DNA from: Celoporthe dispersa
Taxonomy: Eukaryota > Ascomycota > Sordariomycetes > Diaporthales > Cryphonectriaceae
DNA: 64,000 bases
Direction: 5' to 3'
Assembly: GCA_016584495.1 (NCBI GenBank)
Contig: WAID01000004.1
Location: 806,001-870,000 of the forward strand
Each line of letters begins with the position of its first letter. Position 1 is the stretch's first letter. A model generated the notes under the pieces. It did no database searches and had not been told where the DNA came from. It saw only the letters and a program-made list of their open reading frames with translations. Shown here one piece after another: positions 46,547-56,897 of the stretch. The translations under genes were made by a program, and so were the position numbers.

Positions 46547-47135
46547 CTCAAGAGATGCGGTTCGGAAGACGGGCTGTGGGTGTTGTTGAGGGTGGCGAGC
46601 AGGGTGGTGGAGCTGCCAGGAGGATGAAAAGGGCCGATCGTCGTCCGAGGTCAGGAGACTCGAGGGCTGTCGGTGCTCAGTGGCCACAGGAAGCTCGTCT
46701 CCTCTCCAGCAGCAGTGGTTGGCGCCGAGAGGGTGTATACTTGAAGCTGTATACCCAGTAGGTGATAGGACAGGATAGGATTCGATGCGATGGAGAGCAG
46801 AGCAGCAAGGCTGTAAGGCTAGAAGCTTCCTTGATTCTGGGCGGCTGTCAGGGACGCAGGCTGGGCCAGTGGGGTTGGCGGGGTACCCTGGGTTGAATCC
46901 GGATGGTTCTCTCCTGCGGGGTGGTTACTAGTAAGAGAAACAGAGGGCCCAATGAGGGTGGGTAGTTCCAGGAAAAAGCAGAAGGGCTAGGTGGTGACTG
47001 GTGATTGTGTTGTTGTTGGCATTTCAACTGCACAGTGGAAATCAACCAACGAATTGCCAGAGCAGAGGCAAGAGAGGGTGTTGAGAGCTTTCCCTTTGTT
47101 GACCAGCAACGACGTAATTTTGGTGGAATGCTGAC

Positions 47136-47140
47136 AGGGG
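47136..47140. promoter_or_regulatory. STRE-like AGGGG
   Basis: AGGGG about 590 bp upstream of the proposed TPS1 start. Msn2/4-type stress factors bind this pentamer at trehalose genes in yeast. The motif is short, so chance occurrence is likely. Confidence 0.25.
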
Positions 47141-47181
47141 TCAGTTCACGCCAAGCTCTAGCTGCATCTGGCATGTACCCC

Positions 47182-47186
47182 AGGGG
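47182..47186. promoter_or_regulatory. STRE-like AGGGG
   Basis: Second AGGGG 46 bp from the first. Two close copies are slightly more suggestive than one. Confidence 0.25.
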
Positions 47187-47871
47187 GTGTATGCATGTCA
47201 AGTTCTCAAGTATCCCTTGAGACAACCTTTTACAGCATCTTGCTTTAATGAGTTGGCAAGGTTGCCAGCCCAGATCACACTCTAAAGATGGAAAGATTGT
47301 TTTTTTTTTTCTTGCTTCGATATGTGTCTCATATATGACGACTTATAAGTTGGTTGTTCCAGTGCTGCTGTGCCTGAAATTTAGGAACTTTTATGCTTCG
47401 AGCTGACTGAATCCAACATGCAGCTGCCCATTACTGTACCTTCCATCGATTTCTCTGGCTGTCACAAGGAAATCATGAACAGCAAACACCAGATGTACAG
47501 TTGAGATTATCATTCTTGGAAAGAACACTGCAGAGATTCCATGCACAATGGAGGACTCGGAGGTGTTTGGTTGCATTCATGTGTATCTCTAGAAAGGTAA
47601 TGGTTCACTCAGGTTTGCTGCTCAGTTTGCTAGGTCAGATGCATGTTATAGTTATCCAAACGCCATGAAGTAATAATATGACCAAGTACTGAGGGTTTCT
47701 CTGAGGCCTAGGGCACAGGACATTGATTGTTCTAGGCCAAGTATAGAGTCCAAGGACTTACTCCACCCCCGCAACCTATGGAACTGCATGAGCACAATGT
47801 GATGCGTGATCAACACAAGACTGCCATTACAAATAGGAAACAGAGAACCAATAATATCCAGCTACTCCGCG

Positions 47872-49820
47872 TTAGGCATTGAGATTCAATGGTGAGGTGC
47901 ATGTGAAGGAGTTCAGCTGAGGATTTTCAAACGCGTCGATCATGCCTGTTTAGTCCAGTTAGTAGGGTCGTTTGCCGTGCATTCAAGAGAGAGTGTACGC
48001 TGCAATAAACTTGCCTTCAATAGCAGCATAGAGACCAAGGCCAGCCGTGGCCCAGGCCCCACCGGCATATAGCACGTGCAGGATATTGAGCCACCACCTC
48101 CCGCGGAAGAATCCTCGGACCCAGCGTCTCAGGCCCTTGTCCTTGCGAATGACTGTTCCTGTCGCAGGGTCGAAGCCCTCGCCATCAACGATGGCATTTA
48201 ATTGTATATCGTAAGCCAAGGCTAGCATGGGGGGAAAGCAGTAGGTGAACTCCAAGAGGGTTGCCGACGAGATCACGGATACGAAGCCAAAGTAGTCCGG
48301 GATCGCTGCCGCAATGATATAGGCGATGGACCACCAGATAGGAACAATAATGGCCCAGAGAATCTTGCCAGACTTGGTTGTGAGGGGTGGAGCTGAGAAC
48401 AAGTCCATCAGGACGTTGTTATAGAAGACCTTTATGCCGATGTTGCCATATAGCGCGGCTGCAATGAGGCCGCTGATGAATGCAAGCATGTTGCCGGCAG
48501 TCTGAAAGCCGTACGCAGATACGCCCTGGTAGGAAATCTGATATGCATACTGTCCCTGGAAGTAGTAGACATAGCAGCCGTAAATCACTGTCTAGTGTCA
48601 GTCTGGACCATTTCGCTCTGCGCCCAGACCGATATCCACAGTGGTCGAGGGTCAAGAGGGGGCGAGGGAGGGTACATGTGGTACTTACTATAGACGCTGT
48701 AAATGAAGAATTGCGCTCCCCACATGGCCTTCAAAAAATCAGTTGGTCGCCGCATCTCCGCCATGAACTCGATGAAAAGCTGAGCACCGCCGTACGCGAG
48801 AACACCAGACATGAGCCCGTTGAGAGATCCGGTCAGGCTGCTGGGATCGGGGAGGTAGTTATAGTGTATGATTGGAGGATAATTGCTATCTGCATCGGGT
48901 GTGATGGAGTCCGGGTCGACGAGGGCCCCTGCTGAGCCCAGAACAGAGATAGCAAAGTTAGGCGGGCTGTGGGCCATGATTCCCATGGTGATAAAGATGA
49001 CCAGCAGGTTCAACCATATCGCCAGGTTGGCAATGAGTCCAAATCGGCGCAGCGTGCGAACCTGGCCCAGAGCGAAGCCGGCGGCAATGAAGATGATGGG
49101 ACAGACCGCGTAGCAGATTCGGAACTTGGACACTTGAGACAAGGCCTGGCCGTTCTGTATGGTCACCTGCCCGAGAATGAGGAGCAGGGCGAGCGCTTGA
49201 AGAACGTTCAGGATATGTCGTGCCCATCCGCCGTACAGGCGGAAACCAAGATCACCAAAGTTTCTCATCGGGAACTGATAAGAGTCGAGCCCCAGAAAGA
49301 TGTGCCAGAGCAGGTAGCCGCTGTAGCCAGCCATGAACCCAAAGACAGTGTATAGAATAATGCCTGGCATCCAGCCGAGAGCACCCATGGCAAAACCGAC
49401 GCCATACGGGCCCAAGATATCAGTTGTGATCAGATAGAAGCAAGCGCCAGCGGACGCTGTACGAAAGGCTCGCGAGGCGTTTGTCCACTCCTCATCGGTG
49501 ATCTCCAGGCGGTTGGCGCGGTTGGAGAAGTTCAGGTTGCTGGCTGTGATATCGCCGACCTCCTCCTGCGCTTCAAATTCAGGTTTCTTGCGCAGGATGA
49601 TCTCTCGCCAGCTGGTCTTAGGTTTGGGTTCGGCTCTCTCCTGGTCCCGTGTTTGAAGCGCGTAGTAGTGATACTCCTCGAAAGTGACGTCTGGGTCATG
49701 TAGCCTCCGTGCCTGTGGTCTGATATACCCTGTACTGCTGGCTGGGACCACCTCCCAGTCCTGTGGCGGCCCGTCTAAGGGCGGAGAGTGCGATACTGCC
49801 TTCTCATCCTCTGAAGTCAT
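47872..49820 (-). CDS. AAAP-family amino-acid transporter
   Basis: Plasma-membrane or vacuolar amino-acid/H+ symporter of the AAAP (PF01490) type, 592 residues, about eleven helices and a 120-residue cytosolic N-terminus. Exons are 49820-48689, 48587-48015 and 47945-47872. Intron 1 (GTAAGT...GACAG) joins FFIYSVYMIYGCYVYYFQGQ. Intron 2 (48014-47946) uses a GC donor (GCAAGT) and a CTAACT branch site; using it replaces an improbable KFIAAYTLS ending with IDAFENPQLNSFTCTSPLN, which resembles the conserved SFTCTSPL tail. Helix blocks include AFRTASAGACFYLITTDILG, GWMPGIILYTVFGFMAGYSG, and SATLLEFTYCFPPMLALAYD. The start ATG is the first in frame (49820). Substrate unknown; neutral or aromatic amino acids are typical for fungal relatives. 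Confidence 0.88.
47946..48014 (-). other. GC-AG intron in the amino-acid transporter gene
   Basis: 69 nt intron with donor GCAAGT, branch CTAAC and acceptor AACAG. GC-AG introns normally keep a strong donor consensus as here. The intron-retained frame stops after nine codons. Confidence 0.75.
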
Positions 49821-50602
49821 TCTCACTGGTTGGCGCTCTTTCGATGGTGAAAAATACTACAGGATTAGAAGTAGTTTGCTTTTCTGGATGATATCGAACA
49901 TGAAGGCATCTAGTTTTTTGTACGTTGACTCACAAGCTACTCGGATATGTCGGCATGGGAGGCTGGTCACGAGCTGCCTGTTTCCGAATAGTGCTGACAA
50001 CAGATCGTTCACAAAGAGATAGGCCCGTTGCGATGCTACTGGGACGCGTGCAGGTGCGGAGTACTACATTTATGCATACTTAATGATCCCTACGTCACTT
50101 ATCTGCTGAGTAAGTACTTTTGCAACACATTGACAAGGTGGTATTGGAGAGTGTGGCTAGGCAGCAGGAATGTCCCACGGCTTGCCAGTCTCGTTCTGGT
50201 GTTTATGGTTTATAGCGATAGACACGTCATACGCCGGTTGATATCTTAATTGAGAATCAATTAACACGGGAGCTCGAAGGAGCCCGTTGCTTCATCCCTA
50301 GCGAGCCATGCCTTGTGACCGCTGGTCGTGGATGGTAATTAGTACGAGCGCTTAAGTATTGAAGTAGGCGGTAATTAGAACGTGTTGAGACTTGTCGACG
50401 GCATCTCTCCTTTTTAATTTGCAAATTGGAAGAAAGAATTAGGTTAGCATACACGTGTAATAGTCAATCTACTGGTACCCTCTTCCCTCCATCTTCTCAG
50501 CACTCAAGGAATCATCAGGATCTTCTAGATAATCATGATGAAAGCCGAACTGTAGCGAACCGGCCAAAAGAAAGAGTCTCCAATAAGCACCCTACTTTCT
50601 TA
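49821..50602. other. Intergenic, boundary of core and accessory block
   Basis: Promoter of the transporter (49821-50100) and 3' flank of the Ppo-lectin gene. No gene seen; the right half is AT-richer. Confidence 0.5.
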
Positions 50603-53600
50603 CTAGTCTGCTTTGGGAATCATGACCATCGAGGCTGATAGGGTATATGCCAACGGCCTGGACCACGATTCCAGCGCGTACCTAGCCTCGTTCTCTCTGA
50701 CCTTCCTATCTACCAGGCGCAGGCGGATGGACGAGGTCTCATGCATATACAGGAACCTATCGATCCCAGCCACTGAGCCAGCCGCAGGAATTTCGTGTTC
50801 CGCACTGACCATGATCGAACGAGTGGCCTCGTACGGAAAGTTGGCAAAAGCGGAAGCGTGGCTGAGACCAAGGCTCTTGTCATCCTCACGAAAGGTGAGG
50901 AAGCTGATGCGCGCTGATATTGGGAGCGCTTGTACTTCGGCGGCCGGCTTCATACACGACAAGACAATACCCTCTTGTCCCGTTGTGCTGGTTCTGGTCG
51001 TTGCGTGGACCGTCATGCCAAAGGGACCACGCTGCGAGGTTGTATCGAGCGAGAAGCCCGAGATCCAGGGGATGACGGTTCGGTGTCCGCCCCTCGATGG
51101 CCAAGGGCCGGTGTCGACGCCGCCCAGATCCTCAATGGGGATCAGAGGAGACTCCAGGCTCAGCCCAGATCTTGTCGGGATGCCAGTGGACATGGATAAG
51201 TCGTAGCTCCCAACTAGCACATTCCTATGCTCTGGGTCGTCAGGTATCTCCAACCAGACGCTCTGGAGCTCCCACAACTTGGAGCTGTGGACGTGAACCA
51301 CAAGGTCAAACCCTTCGCGTGAGATGTTGCAGGCTTCCTGGTGGAAACTCGGGCCCTGCGGCCTACATTCGAAGTCGATGCCGGCTACACCGAGGAAGAT
51401 CTTGGGTGGCCTGCGGTATGGCTTGACGAATCTGATTCGTTCGGTGTAAGATCCCAAGCCAGGCCCACGGTAGTCGTGTGTAATCCTGGAGAAGTGTCCG
51501 GTGCGAAGAACGTCGTGGCTATCAGGGAATTGGGTAATAGCTGGGTGCCATGAATCTAGTTATGGGATTAATCAGCATGCAGATTCTAAAATCACACAGC
51601 AGATATTGCAAGGTAAACATCAGTCTACTTACTACCATTTACAAGCCCGTTCGAAAGCGGCTTCATGATACTTCCATGATTTCCATTCACGGTAACTTTA
51701 GTGACGTCTCGGCTCTGCCTAACCAGAGCATTCGATATCTCGTTGAGGTCTCGGCCAGCGATAACGGGCACGTCTGGGTCGACGTAGACACCTTTCCCTT
51801 GGCCTTCAAAGTGGACTTTCCATGCTGTATTCATTCTATCAGAAAAACATCCTCATGTAAGCAGTCTTAATTTAATACGTGATGATAACTTACTTGAAGG
51901 ATCAAAGGTCAGTCGTGACCAGCTGTCGTTCGTGTAGAATCTCTCGGTGCCAATATGGATGCTCTTAAGCATTCCCATGTCTCCCAAGGCAGGCCTGAGG
52001 TACTTCAACCCCGCTGCGATCTTGACGAGCGACACCACAAGAGTCAAAGAGATCTCCTTGCCAAGGCATTCGTGTGGCCCTGCACCCCAATGAAGGTATG
52101 CGCTATTCGGCCGGTCGAGCCGGAACTCGTCCGGTTCATGGACAGCCTCAGGGCTTCTACAAGCGTCTCCCTGCAAGTCAAAGCCAGCCACACTTTAATC
52201 AGTATTCAATCGAGCACAATAATCAGGATGGATAGGAGGAAATTCTAGGCGTACAAAAAGGCACATCACAAGGTCGCCCGCATTGAAGTGGTGTCCATTT
52301 ATGGTAGTCGGGCTTACGCAGACGCGAGCCCCGCGCAGATTGCTTGTTAGTCTCATTGCCTCGAGCACATACCGCCTCAGGGCCCCGTTAGTAGCTTCGG
52401 TGTCTGAGCTATGCACGAGATCCTGGATGTCGCCCCAGTGCTGCGTGTTCTCTGGCCGCAGAAAGAAGCCCAGGATATCTGCAAACTATTCCATATGTTC
52501 TTGTCAGCAAGACTACCATGACGAGAATTACTGGCGATCCGTTGTGGGCAACGTACTATAGACACAGGGGCGCCGACGCCAGCGACGGCAGTGAGCCAGC
52601 AGATGTCTGCGGCCTCTTCGGTCGACTTGCCCGCAGCGATCAGCTCCCTCACGACGTTGTTGCCATACCAGCGCAGACAGCCTGGCTGGAGTGTCTTCTG
52701 GCCCTTGCAAGCGAATAACAAGGGCCCTATGAGTGGGAGCTTGGCCAAAAGACAACACTCGGCGGAGCGGCTCTCTTTGATCGCTTTGACGGTGGACTGA
52801 GTGAGGACCTCGGCACCGTTACGGGCCCACATGCGACGTTGCCATGCCAAGGCAGGGTCACTATTGTTGAAGCCGAATGTGCGGACGTCGATGAGGTGTT
52901 TGTAAAGTTTTGCTGTGCTCAGTGTTCCGAGTGGGTTGTTGTCGGTATTCAGGTCAAGAGAAAATAGGTCGGCCAGGAGCCTTGTGTTTAATGGGATGGC
53001 AATGCTTTACAGGTGGAAAATTATTAGTTAGTAAACCCGCACACCTACAGTGCGTGCATAAGGGTGATGGTGAATGACGGGATTTTAAGTACTCACTCTC
53101 TGATGATATCCACCTGCTCCAGCCCCCCTGCTCAAGGACAGCGTTTGCGTCTTCAACAGCCGCCTCCCACAAGCCATGGCAGTATCGGAAAGCAGCTGTC
53201 TGAACTCAACAGGCGTGAACATGATATCGCTTAACAGATTCCTCTGGGCGGCGTTGGCGGGATTATCGCCACCGAGCATATATGAAGAATAGTCTTTCTC
53301 GCCGGGGAACAGGTCATTCAAGGCGGCCGCCCAAGGGACACGGAAGTTGGCCTGGTCTTTCAGTAGCTGCCTGATAGTTGAGTGATTCTCAACAAACACG
53401 GGTTCGTGTGGACGAGCAGGATCGGCGAGGGTATACTGGTCGATTGTGCCCACCTCTCTCGCTATCTGCTCGTTCATCTTGCGTGTGAACATGGGTTGCA
53501 TAATGTGCAGCGAGTTGTAAGGGAACCAGCCTGGGAATGCCCTGTGGAACAATCTGTAGAACATAGAGCCCCCGAGGACATCGTAGTCTTGCTGAACCTC

Positions 53601-56048
53601 AGCAATTCCCCAGTTGGTCAGATTAGATGCAGTGTAGTCAAGCGTGTAGAACCGATCCGACCGCACGAGAGTGACGGCGTCGCTGAAAACTGCCCGTCCC
53701 ACAGTGTACGGAGGGCAGCCACCACAACCAGGGTCCATGCGAGGTTTCGCGTCCTCGAGAAACATTCCCGGGTACATCTCAACCATGTCAGGGTGGTCGT
53801 AGAGTTTTCGCAGCAGATCTGCAATCTCGGGGTCCGGGTTGAGGTCCTCGAAGCTGCCGTGGCGCTGCAGCTTGAAGAAGTCGCGCATCTCATTCAGCGA
53901 GGCCAGTCGCCACTTGCGTGCGGTCAAGATGCCAGTGATTTCCACGACTCGTAGGGCTTTTGGTACCATGCGTGGCCCAAACAGGCCGGCTGGATCCTCC
54001 ATGCTCTCCTTCAGGATGCGGACCAGGTCGGCGTCGTCGAACCTGCCATCGACACCGCGCCTCAGACCGCCGAACTCTCGCTGGCTAGGGTCATCTGGGA
54101 TACTGCGCTCGAAGCGGAACAGGCCCTGTACGAAATCGTTGGGTGTGAGCTGGTCCAAAGGTTTGTCCGTCTCAGGGAACAGGCTCTGTAGGAACTCGTT
54201 CAGCCACCGTTCGTCTCGTTTTGAGATTGTCGAGTGAAACCGGTAGAGCAGGTTGAACTCGGCCGAGACTCTGGTTACCGACGCCCCGGGGAACTCCTTC
54301 AGAATCAAAGTGTCTGTTGACGGCAACGCGTGGGTCCAGGGTCCAGTCGCTTGTTGAGTGGTGGGTGTTTGTGAGCCCTCGGAGATAGTCGTGCAGGCAG
54401 ATGTTGACATAAAGACCACCCACAATCCTGTACAAAAGGTTTTTGTTAGCAGCGAATTGGTGTAATAGCCGCAGAGCCAACATTATTCTTACAGTCGGGC
54501 GGTCTGGAAGAGGTCCTCATCTTGTTTCTCCAGCGCTTCTTTCTGCTCTTTCTCTGTATTCGTTGGAGGTAGGCGAAAGCGACCTCCTTCGTTGATTTTG
54601 AGCAACACGTCTGCCACGTAGTTGTGGAAGCGATTGTACATGATCAGCATGACGTTGATGCCAGGTGGCTGGCCCAGAAGCCTACGCTCGTGGAACGTGT
54701 CTGGCTTCAGAAGACCGCAGCTCCATCGTTCGGACCTTGAGTTGGTCTCACGGCTTGACCCATACAATGGTGCTAGGTCAAGGTAGGAGGAGGTATCGGA
54801 AATGTTGCTATCAAGCCTGTTCGTCCGAAACACGTCTGGATGGAAAGTGATATTAGTTTTGTCATCTGGGCTGCGACATGGAAAATGGACTATTCATTCT
54901 TCAAGTACATACCATGGATGATGATGGAAGCATGGTAAAAAAGCACAGATGAAATGCCAGCCGGATTCTCTTTAAAAGAATTGTCCGTCCGGGCCATAAG
55001 CACTGGCGTGTACGTGTGGATTAGTTTGATGCATACGTTGTCGTTTAGACAAGCCAAAACGCACAGTCAAAGAGGAGGCCAGGGTCTGGAGGCACTCCAT
55101 GAATCGCCTTGATCATGGGTACGGTCCTGGCATAAGGGCTCCCGGCCTTTCCTAGGTCTGGTACAAGAGGATTCTGTAGTGATTATGGTCATTATCCGAA
55201 CTGTCCACGCAAGCTGAACACGCTTCGTTGCCATAGAAAAATTATACATACGTTATAGCTCCCATCTGCCGTTCGATATTGAAACTTATTCCCCAGGTAG
55301 CTAAATGGTGGGTGCTGTAGGCTCGACCACAGTGTGTCCACGATAAATCCTGTTAACTTCTTGCGCGCCGTCGAGTTGCGCGGCAACGAGGATGTGATGG
55401 CGATCATCTTCTCCATCTGAAACAATCATTTATATGTTACCAATCTGCCTGAAAGGAATTGCGATAGAGGGGTTTCTTGTCGCTGACGGAACATACCTCC
55501 ATTTGTCGATCGTTGACAGGCTTTCCTCTGTGCCTGAACCCCTCTATCAGGGTCTGAAGATCTTTAGCATTGGCCTTGAGCCCGATCCCCCGAAGGTCTT
55601 CTGCCAAGCTCGTGGAAACCACCTGTGGATCACCGTACGGCTCTCCCGCCTGGAACTTCTCGTCATCCTCGCGCTGGGCAATGGCCTTGCGGTTGAGATA
55701 TTGTTTCAACCGAGTACAGATGCTGGGCGCGGTGCCGCGAATGCTCCCTAGGGCTGCCAGTGTGGCCTTGCATGGCCTCCCCGTGCAGCTTTTCTTTACT
55801 GCTATACGACGTCTCTTATTCACTTCGGTGATCAAGAGGTTGATTAAGAGGTATAGAAGATACGACAGGAGAAAGGACAGCGTGACGATAATGATCGTGC
55901 TTGACGAGAACCACCGAACGCTGATGTACGTCCATCTCTTTTGCTTTGAACGGAAGATAAGAGGGTTCCAGGAACACGTGAAAGTACGAGATTTAGTCTT
56001 AGGATCGATAACGAATTGACAAGATGGAGGCTTGAACCAGCTTGCCAT
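50603..56048 (-). CDS. Ppo-type fatty-acid heme dioxygenase-P450 fused to a C-terminal H-type lectin domain
   Basis: Oxylipin synthase of the Ppo/linoleate diol synthase group, 1562 residues in the model. Exons: 56048-55497, 55416-55252, 55173-55065, 55002-54913, 54835-54493, 54427-53097, 53004-52557, 52485-52255, 52170-51894, 51824-51633, 51555-50603; phases all agree. Residues 49-73 are one membrane helix. The dioxygenase has distal His305 (SIIIHDVF), ERRLLGQPPGINVML, catalytic Tyr481 and proximal His484 (EFNLLYRFHS). The P450-like half has ExxR at 1054-1057 and Cys1124 in WGAGPHECLG, ending STWKVHFEGQ. A linker leads to an H-type lectin domain (about 1250-1350: HDVLRTGHFS, RIRFVKPYRRPPKIFLGV, SREGFDLVVHVHSSKLWELQ) and 210 unassigned residues. 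One extra base is inferred at 54270 and in the C6 run 53123-53128. The lectin exon has no upstream Met, so it is not a separate gene. Confidence 0.8.
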
Positions 56049-56897
56049 GGTGAAGTGCTCATTGAGCAATGGAGATGAAGGATGTGAATAACTCTGACAG
56101 GGAAAGGGTTGTGTTCTGAGACTGCAGGTCGATATATTAATATCTAATAATTATTCTTTGCATGACTCGAAAAGCTCGCACGCAAAATCATTCCCAGATA
56201 CTTGCCTCACAGCATGTGGATTATTCAGGAGCCCTGGCTTGGCTCAACAATTTTTTTGCGCGGCTGTTGTTGCTGCGGAAAACCTTTTAGGAAGGTAAAG
56301 CCATTGCAGCACAGCTGAAAGTGTCAGAAAAAGTTCCCACAGGGCCTATTCAGCCGGCTCCGTTGAACTCCGCTCCCAGCCAATCTGCATATTTCTTTTA
56401 ACAATAATCCTCAATAGCCGATGAACTTCATACATCTGGCTAGGTCGTCAGCTTCGAACGGTCCGCACGCGTGACGTGTCGTCTTCCACTTGGATGAACT
56501 CTGCTTTTCCTGTTATCATACTGGAGCAGCAGCTGCAGACTTGGCTGCCTTTCTTCTCTTTTTCGGTCACTTGCCCCGGCGTAGCCTCATGCTCATCCTG
56601 ATTTTGACTCGAGGATCGGCGTGGATGCTGGTAATGCGGTTCGCGATAATTACTACTAGAAACTAGATCGACGGTCAACATATGGGCAAAATTCGTTAGG
56701 ATCAAGGGTAGTGCGGCTGCAATAGAAATTCTCAACACGCAGACTACTTTCAGGCAGATATTGGAGCCGCATCGAACTTAAGATACAGTCATAGATATGA
56801 ATTCGCCTCGCCAATCATATGAGCTGCGGACAAATTCATTCTTGCCACCCCGGAATTATCTTTTTTTTCTTGCACGAGATCATACACTGTCGTCGCC
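56049..56897. promoter_or_regulatory. Divergent promoter region, Ppo-lectin / DUF2235 hydrolase
   Basis: 849 bp between two head-to-head starts. No open frame is convincing; the frame 56448-56738 on the minus strand has no recognisable feature. The region may co-regulate both genes, but I cannot name a site. Confidence 0.45.

Larger units (their letters stand above)
46547..47871. other. TPS1 upstream region and 3' flank of the amino-acid transporter
   Basis: No gene seen. It includes two AGGGG stress-response-like elements (listed separately) and a T11 run near 47299-47310. Confidence 0.5.

Noticed and set aside
46478..46687. 70-codon minus-strand frame as an extended TPS1 N-terminus
   Set aside because: It reaches SLEMAGERPTS in a different frame from SNRLP and opens upstream with non-ATG sequence rich in His/Gln/Pro; only its last ATG (46546) is a plausible start.
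50603..51457. H-lectin region as an independent gene
   Set aside because: The first Met lies after the lectin domain's main strands, a TAA precedes the exon in frame, and a consensus acceptor fits the upstream P450 exon in phase.
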